Of a DNA stretch of 64,000 nucleotides, positions 32,380-42,774 are shown in pieces; position 1 is the stretch's first letter, and every line of letters starts with the position of its first letter. The notes under the pieces are model-generated. The model did not search any database and was not told the origin of the DNA. It saw only the letters and a list, made by a program, of their open reading frames with translations. Origin of the DNA: Pseudoips prasinana (taxonomy: Eukaryota > Arthropoda > Insecta > Lepidoptera > Nolidae); assembly GCA_951640165.1 (NCBI GenBank), contig OX621260.1, positions 11,240,001 to 11,304,000 of the forward strand, read 5' to 3'. Position numbers and translations under genes: made by a program.

Positions 32380-33120
32380 ACAACCTTTCCTTAAGCGTGC
32401 CGATACGGGAATGATCATTAATATTAAAAAGACAAATATAATGCATTTTAGTCAAAGGAAATAGACTGACACTAATCTTGATATTAAATATAGTAATAAT
32501 CCAATTAACGCTATTAGTATGACGAAGTTTCTAGGTTTAACAATTGATATGACTTGACTGGAAATCACACACTCAAGAAACATGTAAGAGAATATGTAGT
32601 GCCGCTTTCGCTTTAAATAAAATGTCCTCAATAATAAATGAAGAAGCACTAGTTGTTTCCTATAATGACTTAGTAGAATCACTACTCTGATACGAAATAA
32701 TTTTCTGGGGAAATACTACAGAAAAGGAAAGCATATTTAAGGCACAGAAAAGGTGTCTCATGTGCATGTTTATATTAAAAACTATAGAAAGCTGTAAACC
32801 GTACACGTAACAAAATATTAACGTTGCCGTGCCTTTACATTTTAGAAACTGTTGTAAAAACAAACTGATTTATTTACTCTAGGTATTAAACGATGCTATT
32901 ACTGCCGCGAAATAGGAGGGACAATACAAAAATTTGTCAGCATACTTCTAAAATGACACTTATGCGCAAAAGTATTTTTTGTATGGCTCCATTGATATAC
33001 AATAATTTACCAAAACACTGTAAAGAGTTAAGTAAAAATGAGCTCAAATATCATCTTAGAATTTTTTTAATAGATGAAGCATACTATGACATTAAAGAAT
33101 ATTTAAAAGCAAGTCTCTAA
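32380..33120 (+). pseudogene. CR1-type LINE ORF2 C-terminal relic
   Basis: Plus-strand pieces read TKFLGLTIDM (RT thumb), then a decayed stretch with IFWGN and a KAQKRCL-like block in shifted frames. The frame 32893-33117 is the end of ORF2: KMTLMRKSIFCMAPLIYNNL, then FLIDEAYYDIKEYL. This arrangement (FLG motif, QKR motif, IYNNLP motif) is characteristic of the C terminus of CR1-group ORF2 proteins. The 5' part is missing, as in a 5'-truncated insertion. Confidence 0.7.
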
Positions 33121-33377
33121 TTGCACTACATAAGTCTGTTGTATGTTTTATCTAATTTATTTTATCGACATTTTGTGTTCTGACATTACTATTAATATTT
33201 GTTATTATATAATCTATTAATTGATCATCACATCATCATCATTGGTGCTAATGTAACTATGCCAAACATGGCTGTTATAACTTAAGTATACAATCTTGCA
33301 TGCAAACTGTGTTACTCATGTTTGGACAAATCAATATCATATCTTATCTTAACGTAAGTGAATGGAGGGGGAGGGGG

Positions 33378-33425
33378 TATCAACATTAACCATGGTTATT
33401 GAGATATCCATGGTTAATGTTGATA
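33378..33425. repeat. Perfect 18-bp inverted repeat (hairpin)
   Basis: Arms 33378-33395 and 33408-33425 (tatcaacattaaccatgg and its reverse complement) with a 12-base loop. It is preceded by a G-rich run (ggagggggaggggg). Possibly a fragment of a fold-back element. Confidence 0.85.
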
Positions 33426-33759
33426 CGCGCTCTCGACTTCATATTCTTTTAAAATTGAACTAAGAATAAAAGAAAACAATCGGTAGTTCCTACATGGAAC
33501 TGATAATGGTACCTACTAGTGACAATGAACAATTCAGTTTTGGGTATTTTCATATCAAGGTGTTATAAAAAAAATATAATTTGTAAACATGAAAGCAATG
33601 TTTTAAAACTCTGTAGGTATCGAAATCGCTACGAAATATGTTTTATGCATGTGCATGAAGTCTTACGAGTAAAAAAATTTGGCGCGCTCCGGCAAAAAAG
33701 AATGCGTTTTATCACTTAGTACGAACCCCCTACCTAACCTACCTCAAATTCAGGCGACT

Positions 33760-33940
33760 CGATATGAGATCCAACCCGTCTATTTTGGTAGCGAACATGT
33801 CTTTAATAAAGTATTCACACGTTAATAATTTAGGATTATTTCCGAAAAATGAAGCTTATTTTATAAAAGGTTTTGGCAATTACATTGTTCGTACTCTGAG
33901 TAAAGTTTTAGTGAGTTTAACGGTAGACTGGGTCAAAATG
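33760..33940 (+). pseudogene. Ty3/gypsy protease fragment (second copy)
   Basis: It matches 18440-18615 (tttggtagcgaac, aataaagtattcacac, gtgagtttaacggtagactg). It encodes FGSEHVF-like remnants and LGLFPKNEAYFIKGFGNYIV. It ends abruptly at the start of the (gatgy)n microsatellite. Confidence 0.7.
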
Positions 33941-34023
33941 ATGTGATGTGATGTGATGTGATGTGATGCGATGTGATGCGATGTGATGCGATGCGATGCG
34001 ATGCGATGCGATGCGATGCGATA
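33938..34023. repeat. (GATGT/GATGC)n microsatellite
   Basis: Pentamer units gatgt and gatgc, with gatgc units dominating in the second half. About 17 units. Confidence 0.95.
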
Positions 34024-34029
34024 CAGTAT

Positions 34030-34640
34030 CGCATCTTACTGTCTGTATTTTGTGTACCCTGAAGTTGATGCTTCTGATAACGACTAAACAAAAATTACAG
34101 TATTGGAACATACTGTTTTTAAGACTAGACCACTAATTTACTAAATATGGGGATACTGCTTAGCATCATAACTATATATCCCCTTACTGTTTATTTGCTT
34201 GATCGATATCCTATTTTTATACAGTAATTGACTTAACATATTAGTTGTATAGATGCCATACTGTACTTTGGCCGAGGGTCTCTGAATAAAAACTTGTGCA
34301 ATAAGTGTACCCACTGTAATTATGGTTTGTGATGTAGAAAAAATGGTCAACTTACTGCAAATTTGGACCATGGGCAAAAATGTATGAAGCCTGGGCAACA
34401 GATGAGACCACTTTGAATATACTTGTAAAACACTAAATATAAAAATTTAAACTCATTTTTGCGAAGAATCCATGGGGTTATTTTGCTATAAATATTTTTC
34501 TCCGACCATAAATAAACTAAAATTCTGCAAAAAGTTGTGCTGTTATGGCATTGTAGGTTTTTTATTGAACATCTTTAACTAGTTTTAATTCCAGGTTTAA
34601 TGTATACATAAAAAATAAAACAGCTGCTAATAGTTAACAT
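34030..34640. other. Sequence without recognised features
   Basis: Only a chance frame of 85 codons on the minus strand with no family resemblance. No repeat recognised. Confidence 0.35.
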
Positions 34641-34656
34641 TATTTTTATTAACATT

Positions 34657-35778
34657 TCAATCAATATCAATAATAATGTCGTCTAAATATCCTGCCGGTG
34701 GATTAAATTGTATGTGCCTGCCTAACCCTAGATACCATATTATTGAAATGGTATGAGCACAACTTCCTACTGTGCGTCTACCTGTTAGACACGAGCCACC
34801 CATTTCGTTTCTGTTAACCAGAATGTATACGTAATATGTACGTGCACGAACATGTCTTGACTGTATCCTTCCTCTTAATAGCCACACATTTTGGTGATGG
34901 ATATTGCATGCTGCTAAATTATTTAATTCATTTTTACGACATACTTCTATCGTATATAAACCATTGCGTAAACGTTCGCTGCAATATGATTTAGCAAGTT
35001 CGATTTGATATGACCCAAGCAATATCATGAAAATCTCGTTTATTGTTAGCCGAGGGAAGTCTTCCAGCTGATTTGCTTCCAATGTAATAAATGCGGCTCT
35101 TTGTCTATTCAGGTTCAATTGAGTCAATTGAGTTTCGAATCTGTCTTTTGTCGGTGGGATGTGTGCCTCATATCCCAATGCCTGTAAGTTTTCTACGCTA
35201 TCTCGAATGCCCCTGTCTAAGATGAACACATCGTTCCGGTGAAACATTCAGTGGAAAGGATTTTCCTCGTCGTTTAATATATTGTTCATAATTGATGCAT
35301 CAGAATCCGTAGCTGCATACGCACCATAAACTTCGATAATGTAGCCGTCACTACATACCATCAGAAAAGGTTTTAAAAGGTTTTGAAACTTATGCAAGCT
35401 GTAAGTTCTTCTCTGAAATAAAAAGTTTGAGCTTTTTTCGATGAACATATAGGTGCCGTCAGCTATAACAATGGCTTTTGTATTTTCTTCGTTGCCAAAC
35501 AAGTCTTTTGGTAATAGTAGGTTTCTTTGCAGTATATTTTCTCGCGAAATATGGCCAATACCAAGGTGTCTGTTAACGAAGTCATTCATTAAACATTCTC
35601 TGGCTAGTGCAAGTTTTCGTTCCAGTGTTCGGCGAGATATATTAAACAATGTTGACAATCTCTCGTTTGACTCTCCTGTTCTTAGTTTTGTCATATAGAT
35701 ACCGAGGACAGTCCGTGGACGATTACTTTTTTGTGCTAGAGAAGGAGTCTCTTCCGAAATTCTATTGAATTGTTGCAA
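34657..35778 (-). CDS. DDE core and SWIM-like part of the transposase gene
   Basis: Two frames in register, 35778-35251 and 35247-34657, are separated only by one TGA that is immediately followed by an ATG. The upper part has a helix-turn-helix-like segment (SNERLSTLFNISRRTLERKL) and the first Asp. The lower part has the second Asp and the SWIM-like tail ending YLDDIIIDID. An AATAAA lies about 12 bases beyond the stop. Reading upstream of 35778 in the same frame stays open to about 35848, so the true coding start is further up in exon 2. Confidence 0.7.
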
Positions 35779-36165
35779 GTTTAGTCCAGTCCAAAAATAT
35801 AAGTCATTATCCGTTAATGCAGCTTCTAATTCAAAATCAAACCTTGGGTAATGGTTCTTACCAGCATATTAGTCATATCTGTGATCTGAGGTACATTATA
35901 GTTATGCGTAACATTACAATTATCAATCAAAAAGTTCCAATTGTCGTTACCCATCAGATGTTCTTGGCAAACTCTTGCACTTTCAGGTATGTATAAGCGG
36001 TGCTCACAAAGAATATGTAATTTAATCGTAACTGGGATTCTAAGACGTTCTGCGTTAGAGCAGCCATTAAAAATACAACGGTAAGCAACAATGGGCGCTC
36101 TCATATAATCAGGAATAATGACTTGTTGTAGATCTTCTGCTTGTGGTGGTATTCCCGGCTCTTGT

Positions 36166-36312
36166 GGGCCTTGCGGTTCTTGTGGGCCTTGCGGTTCTTG
36201 TGGGCCTTGCGGTTCTTGTGGGCCTTGCGGTTCTTGTGGGTCTTGCGGTTCTTGTGGGCCTTGCGGTTCTTGTGGGCCTTGCGGTTCTTGTGGGTCTTGC
36301 GGTTCTTGTTGT
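36166..36312 (-). repeat. 18-bp coding minisatellite (EPQGPQ)n
   Basis: About eight units of 18 bp, each encoding a Gln/Pro/Gly/Glu hexapeptide on the minus strand. All three frames and the opposite strand are open across it because the unit is a multiple of three. That explains the Cys/Gly-rich and Leu-rich frames on the plus strand, which are not genes. Some units have D in place of G. Confidence 0.9.
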
Positions 36313-36449
36313 CGAACTGCATTTTGCACTACTTGCCAACACCGATGGCATGTGGCTTGGATGTTATTAAACGCAACCTAAAAAAAGTAAAGACTATTTG
36401 AAAATAACATTCAATAAATAAAATAATTTCTGCGTCATATTATTTTTGA

Positions 36450-36782
36450 CTAGCTTTTGCCCGCGACTCCGTCCGCGTAGACTTGATAATCATACTCTTG
36501 GGATTTTTATAGCCTATAGCTGGGCCCGCAGCACAGGTCACGTAAAAGTCGGATTTTTTAGGTCCCACTTTTATAGTGATTGGGATTTCTAATTAATCGC
36601 CGTTTTTTCCTGACCTATCTCATATTTAACCTCTGCTTTCCCCTTCGATAACTTAGTGTGATGGTAAGTAGCCCATAATTATGTATTAATGAAACAAACT
36701 GTATTAAGATTGGTTCAGTAGTTCTCAAAATATGAGCAGATAGAATGACAGACAGACATTTTAAATACAGATTTATAACAGG
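36450..36782 (-). mobile_element. Helitron-like element inside the transposase intron
   Basis: It begins ctagcttttgcccgcgactc and contains ccgtccgcgt and tatagcctatagctgggccc blocks seen in many lepidopteran non-autonomous elements. It ends about 36782 after gacagacagacatttt. It occupies most of the 440-bp intron (36378-36817). Family boundaries are not certain. Confidence 0.5.
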
Positions 36783-36952
36783 TATATGTGCCGTGTACAG
36801 GAAATGAGTACACTTACCTCGGTGAGCGCATTTTGTTGAATATATTCTGCATACCGGGGTTGTCTTTCTGGTAAGTGTTCATCTAAAATATGCCGCCGTT
36901 GGCGCAAAACAGAACGTGGGCACAACACTCAACGCCGTTCTTCGGTAGCCAT

Positions 36953-37245
36953 TGCAAAAACAGGTAGGTAAATCAGTGTCCATAAACAGTCCAAGTCAAG
37001 TTAACAGGTTTAATATAATAAATAAATCACCAAGCGCACCAATACGTAAGCATAAACAGAGTGCAAAACAACAAGCTAGGGTCGGTAAATCACAAACAAG
37101 AGAGGATACACGGAAACACAGCTAACAACGTGAGAATCACGAGTCGACTGATTGAGAGTAGACGGGCGCCCGCGCAGGCGTCCGGGAGGTGTGAAAGGGG
37201 TGGAGAGTGTTGTAAATCACACGGGCGCAGGCGCATCTATTGTTT
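36953..37245 (-). promoter_or_regulatory. Upstream region of the transposase gene
   Basis: Sequence just before exon 1 becomes GC-rich at 37155-37240 (gggcgcccgcgcaggcgtcc and cgggcgcaggcgc, a partly repeated block). This would suit a promoter or terminal region of the transposon. No terminal inverted repeat matching the 3' flank near 34620 was found. Confidence 0.3.
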
Positions 37246-37559
37246 ACCACTATTTTAAGTATTTTAAGAATGAGTATAGTTTTAAGACTCCTAACAATTG
37301 TTTTTTTCTACAAAACCTATTTAGGTGCATATCTTTTTTCTGCAATGGAATTGAAGGTAGTGCCCATAGTAACAATTTTAGTACAAACAAAATCCTTCAC
37401 AACGGCGTATGCTATAACTCTGTTGGACACTGAGCCCAATTTGACTCATGGTCCTTTTTAATTGTTAAATTTGGATTAAAAAGTGATACGAACGTATGAG
37501 TAAGATACAAATGTAGATCTCGTTATCGTGATTACGGCTGTATATCTAACTCAATTTTA

Positions 37560-38067
37560 ACAAAAACCCGACTTACTGTAACTATGCTATTGACGGCAGT
37601 ATTGTATTCTGACGATATAGGCAAGGGCCTTGGTACCTTGCTCATTAATTATATAAGTAGTCCCTTTATTAACTACTGCTTGCCAGGAGTACATTTCTCA
37701 GATATTGTAGATAGATTAACTAAGAATAAACACAGCGAAAATTCATGTATTACTATGTTAGTAGGAAATTGTAAGAACTTGAAAAAAAAAATATTACAGA
37801 TAGTTTAATAAGATGTTGGAGTTAAATTGTAAAAAAATAATATTGTGTGCCTTCCCATATTTGGCAAACATGCCTGATAGAATAAATAATTATATTCATA
37901 AACTAAATATGCATCTACAGTTTCTAGTCAGTCATTACAATGACAAATTTATGTTTTTTGACACAAATAGATTTATAGACAGTAGTAGGTTGACCATGAG
38001 TACATTACATGTCTCAAGAAAGTTTTTACATTTATTTTTCACCTTAGTAGCTTCAATTAATTATTAA
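37560..38067 (+). pseudogene. LINE ORF1 fragment, SGNH-hydrolase-like
   Basis: Two frames, 37584-37808 and 37813-38067, read VLYSDDIGKGLGTLL, CLPGVHFSDIV and LVGNCKNLKKKI, then KIILCAFPYL, KFMFFDTNRF and ending VASINY. The S-D (block I position), G, N and a late D pattern follows SGNH esterases found in CR1-type ORF1. The final catalytic D-x-x-H is not clear. The two frames overlap within a few bases near 37810, implying a frameshift in an A-run (gaaaaaaaaaat). Confidence 0.6.
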
Positions 38068-38199
38068 CTCAGTTATAAGTAGTATGACGAAGTCACTATT
38101 TTTATCATCGCTTAGTAATGTTACTAAAATTAGTTTAGTTAGTAATTTAAACAATTAAGTAAGACAACAGAGAATTGTGATCAATTTTTAACTTTATCT

Positions 38200-39035
38200 C
38201 ATCAAAATATTAACCGCTTCTCTGGCAAAATACTAGATGTAGAACTTTTTAGTCAAAAATTTCATATAGATATTCTGTGTTTTACCGAAACTTGGTTGAG
38301 GGCACACAAGATGGCTTTTTGTGTTGGTGGCTATAGGGTTGCCAGTTTTTATAATCGGACTTCTGCAGATGGTGGGGGTGTACTGATACTTCTACGGAAC
38401 CAAATTAAATTTAAGGAACGGAAAGATATCTCTCAAATGTCTATTGAGCGTGTGTGAGAGGTAGCTTGTGTTGAAACACAATTCTATTACATATTATGTG
38501 TTTATCGACCACCATCATCTGACTTAAAGCTCTTTGCATCCACAATTGAGGATATTCTTAAGAAATTCAAAAGTAGTAAAAAAATTGTTGTATGCGGTGA
38601 TTTCAATATAAATATTTTAACAGTATCACCCGAATTGAATATGTTTTTGTCTGTATTTCGGTCTTTTAATCTTCAATGTGTATTCTCTGAGCCCACAAGA
38701 CTCACACCAACATCGGCTACCAGCATCGATAACATTATTACAAATTTTGAAGTCGCTGAGAAGTGTTTAGTAAGCGGTGTTCGTTCTGATCATAAATGTC
38801 AGATGATCAGACTAAGTAATGTGATAACTGTAGAAAAGCAAATAATCACTTGTAGGCCGCTCACAAAATCTAACTTAGGGAAGTTTAGTTCCAACCTAGA
38901 GACTAATTTGTGCCATCTTTCATCTAACTCAAATAACCCTAACGACATGTACAGTATATTATTTAATTGCATTTGTAACGAATTTAATAAAGTTTGTAAA
39001 ATAAAAACATTAAAGTTGACAATAGAAATATAAAA
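38200..39035 (+). pseudogene. LINE endonuclease fragment (CR1 type)
   Basis: Pieces read CFTETWLRAHKM (catalytic Glu), GGYRVASFYNRT, DGGGVLILLRNQ, then after a stop KIVVCGDFNINIL (Asp/Asn) and GVRSDHKCQMIRL (SDH motif). The last is in the frame 38635-39033. A TGA-type stop near 38455 interrupts the frame. It would nick target DNA if intact. Confidence 0.75.
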
Positions 39036-39089
39036 TTTACTAATTGGGCAACTCAAGGCATTAGACGGAGTAGAGATGTCCTATATGAG

Positions 39090-40343
39090 TTGTATGACAG
39101 AAGATCCTATACATCTGATGTCAATTTTAAAAATTATGTTTGTAACTATTCAAAAATTTTCAAAAAAGTTTGCATCCAAGCTAAATGTTTGTATATAAGC
39201 GGAAAAATAAAAAACTCCGATAATAAGATAAAATCAGCTTGGCAAATAATAAATACTGAAACGGGTAAAAGAAGATTGAGAGACCAAACAGTGGAACTAC
39301 ATATTAATGACGAACTTGTTTCAGACAAACTTACCGTTGCCAACGATTTTGCCGAGATTTTTACAAATATGCCTCTAGTTACTACTAAGTGCCTCCCATC
39401 GTCACCGGATGTGGCTGAAATCTTTTTAAAACAATCAATTAAACCAATTGTGCCCAAATTCAGTTTTCGATTTGTTACAAATGCTGATATTTTAAAAGCT
39501 TTTAAGAGCATTAAAAAAAAGGGCACAGAGGATTTATGGGGACTGTCTGTAATGGCAATTGAATCAGTTATACAATACATTGCTTCCATCCTTGCAAACA
39601 TCTTCAAGTAAGTGTGTAAGTGATGGCGTCTTTACAGACCTTATGAAAATCAGTAAGGTAGTACCTGTTTTCAAATCAGGTTGTTCAAATAATGCCACAA
39701 ATTATCGACCCATCTATAAACTGCCAGCGTTAAGTAAAATATTTGAAAAGCTCATGCTCAGCCAGATGTTGTCGCACTTTAACATGAAAGGGATATTGCA
39801 TGACAAGCAGTTTGGGTTTACAAGGGGCCGTTCTACTCAGGATGCGGGGTGTACACTAATGAAGTCTATATTGGAGGCTTGGGAGGGGTCGCAGGATGCG
39901 CTGGGAGTTTTCTGTGATCTCTCTAAGGCTTTCGATTGCGTAGACCACCATACGTTCATTCTCTCAGCCTCATATCGAATTGGTTTTCGGCAAATAATCT
40001 TCTTTTGAATGCAGGAAAGACCAAATGCATCAAATTCTCATTGCCGAATGTGACTCATATTAAACCAACGGTTGCACTTAAAGAGGAAGTTTTAGATTTA
40101 GTTCCTTCGACCATATTTTTGGGAATAACACTGGACTCAAAATTACAATGGGGTCCTCATATTGAAAAATTATCTGCCAAATTAAGTTCAGCTTCATATG
40201 CAGTTTGGAAAATCAGACAATTGTCAGACGAGCCAACTGCTAGACTAGTATATTTTGCTTATTTCCATAGCATTATGTCCTATGGTATTCTGCTGTGGGG
40301 CTCAGCAGTTGACATAAGTGACATAAGTTCACGTATTATTTAG
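39090..40343 (+). pseudogene. LINE RT with internal deletion (CR1 type)
   Basis: The frame 39090-39611 covers the RT approach, including ADILKAFKSIKKKGTEDLW. The frame 39559-40008 holds NYRPIYKLPALSKIFEK, GFTRGRSTQDAGCTL and CDLSKAFDCVDHHT. After ttcatt at 39960 the sequence jumps to SLISNWFSANNLLLNAGK. This omits the segment that in the 63-kb copy carries GVPQGSILGPFLF and FADDSSL. The frame 39936-40343 continues FLGITLDSKLQWGPHIEKL to GILLWGSAVDIS. With the catalytic FADD gone this RT is dead. Confidence 0.85.
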
Positions 40344-40350
40344 TCATATA

Positions 40351-40371
40351 AAAGGCCCTTTTCAGGGCCAC
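40351..40371 (+). promoter_or_regulatory. Histone-type 3' stem-loop sequence
   Basis: aaaGGCCCttttCAGGGCCaca: a 6-bp stem with a 4-base loop, with A-rich 5' and ACA-type 3' flanks, as in animal replication-dependent histone mRNAs, where SLBP and the U7 machinery form the 3' end. It lies 14 bases after the TAG that ends the LINE-derived frame. No histone coding sequence precedes it, and a purine-rich downstream element is not obvious. Confidence 0.5.
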
Positions 40372-40850
40372 ATATTGTTCTGATATTTTAATATCTGTTT
40401 CTTAACGACAAAATGTTCTAGTTACTGTTATATACACACAACCAAAAATAATATAATACACACACATACTTACACATCTAGTTATGCCGTCATTAGATTA
40501 GGTAAACAGAGCGTTTTAAATGTTGAAACTCTTTATAAGTCATTTTTTATTTTATATAGTAAATACATTTATAAAATTATATACATTTTACATATAAATA
40601 TTAATACATACATGTAGGATAGTAAATATTATGTACCACCAGTTTGTTTCTATTAACTAGTGGAGACCTATTTCAATTGTAAATATTCAATACGAGTATT
40701 ATTATTATTATATACAACAAATAAATAATAATACAACTTGTCAAGAAGTGTCAAAAGTAACACACGTAAAATATTTAATAAAATCACTTTTTGCTGAAAA
40801 ATAATAAAATCCATCATTTTATGATGGCTATACGACACCGTGGTCACCAT
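40372..40850. other. AT-rich sequence without recognised features
   Basis: No gene seen. Contains tatacatata-type simple sequence. Confidence 0.4.
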
Positions 40851-40854
40851 TACT

Positions 40855-41345
40855 GGAAGACACCAACGCAGTAATATGCAGACAAGAGCCAAGGCCAAAA
40901 GCGCACGCCTACCACCTTTGGACTCGTTACCCAGCTCCGCCTCGCAGTCGTCGGTACATGCGGTCACCGCACCTTCGACCTCCACAGTAGCAGAGCTCGG
41001 GCGACGAACCCTTGTCTCCGCCGTCGTCGCCACCACCACCGTACGTCGGCGGGGACGACCTCCGGCCGGCTTGGGAGTACGTCGGGACATTGAAGCTTCG
41101 ACAAGGATCCCCGCTACCGGTGGTTTAGTGCGCCGCATGCGATGGACAACATTAAATAATGAGAATGTTATGCGCGCATACTATGGGGCGACAGAGAGGG
41201 GAACCAATTTCACCGCTTACCGTTCCCTTACTTTTCGTTCCGTTACTTATGTTGCTATTGTTTCAGGCCCTTGAACCAGATATGACCGTTTTGGAGCTAC
41301 GCTTATCCGATCAGATCCAACAAGGTATATTGGATTGGATTGAGT
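40855..41345 (+). pseudogene. LINE pol N-terminal fragment (GC-rich)
   Basis: Starts around MQTRAKAKSARLPPLDSL. It has a Ser/Thr/Ala-rich region and a basic VRRRGRPPAG stretch (AT-hook-like). Then comes LVRRMRWTTLNNENVMRAYY, a motif I associate with the N terminus of some lepidopteran non-LTR retrotransposon polyproteins. A frameshift near 41230-41260 moves the continuation (LFQALEPDMTVLELRLSDQI) to the frame 41159-41347. Codon composition is much GC-richer than the flanks. The RT itself is not present. Confidence 0.5.
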
Positions 41346-41349
41346 AATA

Positions 41350-41700
41350 AAAGCTACCCTTCTCCTTACTGTAACTATCCCAATTAATTTGCCAGGACCG
41401 GAACATTGCTGTATCAGCTGAGAGCGGCAATGTCAACTACTTTTTATTAAATTGTTTTCGGCCAAATACCAAAGCATTGGTTTCTCAGATATAAGAAAGT
41501 CTCTAAAACTGTTACATCATTTCTTTGCATACTCCGTTTAGGTCATTGCTGTACACCTGTTTTCTTTCGAAAATTTCGGGTTCGGGATTCATCACTTTGT
41601 GGGTTGGATGAGGGTTCTCTGGACCACATATTTTTTGAATGCTCGAAACTTAATTCTGCTTTTAATTTGTACAGTTGCCTCCCTAATTAAAAAATCCCTA
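41350..41700 (+). pseudogene. Jockey-type LINE ORF2 C-terminal fragment
   Basis: About 41495-41670 encodes SKTVTSFLCILRLGHCCTP, then SSLCGLDEGSLDHIFFECSK. This is the usual C terminus of Jockey-type ORF2 (a LRLGH helix followed by a Cys/His motif C-x(8)-DH-x(4)-C). Frames are broken. It is not obviously part of the element at 40855. Confidence 0.65.
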
Positions 41701-41929
41701 TCCCCATTAACTTTTCATCATTATTAACATTTTCATCGCCAGAAATTATCAAAGTTTTAATGGCTTTTATCCATTGAAATCGCATCAAATTGTGTGTAAC
41801 CTGCATCTACCATATCCCATTACCATATCTCATCAGCCCTATCTGTGAATGTTGTGGTGGCATATTTCTAATATTTTAACAATTATTCATGTTCATAATT
41901 TTTATTTATGTATATTATGTATTATCATT

Positions 41930-42600
41930 ATTATGTCTGTTTCAGTGTTATAACACACTCAGCAAGATACACAATTAGTGATATCAATGTAGTGTCGTTA
42001 AAATTGAATTAAATTATTTCACGAGAAATATGTACCTAACTAAATGCTAAAAATATCATTAAATCAGAAAATAATAATATAAATGAGATTCATACACTTT
42101 CACTTAGATAAAATAATTAGAAATACTAAATTAACATCAAATTATTTACATATGTGATTCGGTGCCAAGCCAAGTAAGGTAGTAATATTGTATATATTTT
42201 TATGATAAAGTTTTATGTTTCACATAAATTCACATTGTTCTTTAAGTTTATTTACGTAGTTAATCTTTAGTGTAGGAATTACATCACAAACTAAGAAAGC
42301 TGTTTGTAATATTAACTTTTATTTTGCTTAGTGCTTGGCACCGACTTCAAACCTATCAATAGGTAGCACATACAAATTATAGCATTTCATTAATATTAAA
42401 GGTAATAGGTTTGCATAAGAGATGTATTAATGTAATCTTTATTAAGATATTTTTTTATACTTTTTAGTTTTTGAAGTCGGTTTTTTTAAACCTAGTTTTT
42501 TTTATTTGTTACTTTTTAGTGTCTAGCTATGGGTAGGCCTACGAAATGTGCCACGCGCCTCTAAACTATAGGTCCCAACAAACAGGAACGGAAAAATTAA
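41930..42600. other. AT-rich sequence with dispersed-repeat scraps
   Basis: No gene. Ten-base inverted copies ggtgccaagc (about 42162) and gcttggcacc (about 42332) bound a 180-bp segment that might be a small MITE. A gaagtcggttttttt block (about 42472) recurs as gaaagtcggttaaaaaa at 44160, a motif found at the 3' ends of lepidopteran dispersed repeats. Confidence 0.4.
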
Positions 42601-42774
42601 ATAAGTATATATCCTCCGAAAAAATGTTGTTCGAAGTTATATATTTCACGTTCTTGTGCGACAGTGAATGATCGAGAAGAACGTTTGAAAACTAAGGAAG
42701 ATTACGTTCACTCTAAGAAAAACCTGCACTGTACGAGACTAGACTCGCTAAGATTCATGAAAGTCTGAACAGCA

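Larger units (their letters stand above)
34657..36952 (-). pseudogene. Two-exon DDE transposase-like gene with SWIM-type C terminus
   Basis: Exon 1 (36952-36818, 45 codons from MATEERR) ends at a strong donor GAG|GTAAGT. Exon 2 starts at 36377 after a TTTTTTTAG acceptor. Both junctions have phase 0. Exon 2 encodes CHRCW, an EPQGPQ repeat and a C2CH, THAP-like finger (CIFNGC to YIPESARVCQEH). A DDE-like core follows with Asp in AIVIADGTYMFIEK and in DVFILDRGIRDS, then a SWIM-like region (LLRGRIQSRHVRARTYYVYI, RRTVGSCAH). Lesions: TGA in exon 1 (codon 8), a frameshift near 35848 and TGA at 35248-35250. The block expected to carry the third acidic residue, after QLTQLNLN, seems deleted. It resembles IS5/PIF-Harbinger-like arthropod transposase proteins; the family is not certain. 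Confidence 0.65.
37300..40343 (+). mobile_element. CR1-type LINE with SGNH-esterase ORF1 (decayed)
   Basis: Plus-strand order: ORF1 esterase pieces (37560-38067), endonuclease (about 38200-38830), linker (to 39600), RT (39600-40343). Several stops and frameshifts, plus a deletion of about 290 bp within RT compared with the related copy at 63.1-64.0 kb. The ORF2 3' end is missing after the LLWGSA motif. CR1-group elements are known to carry an esterase in ORF1. Confidence 0.75.

Noticed and set aside
33230..33340. (cat)n run as part of a gene
   Set aside because: Short simple sequence with no open frame around it.
34141..34398. 85-codon minus-strand ORF
   Set aside because: No family resemblance, AT-rich chance frame, no supporting neighbours.
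36118..36401. Plus-strand Cys/Gly-rich and Leu-rich proteins
   Set aside because: They are the antisense frames of an 18-bp coding minisatellite, all open because of the period.
40321..40371. A histone gene at the stem-loop
   Set aside because: Upstream sequence in all frames lacks the conserved C termini of H2A, H2B, H3 or H4; only the stem-loop is present.
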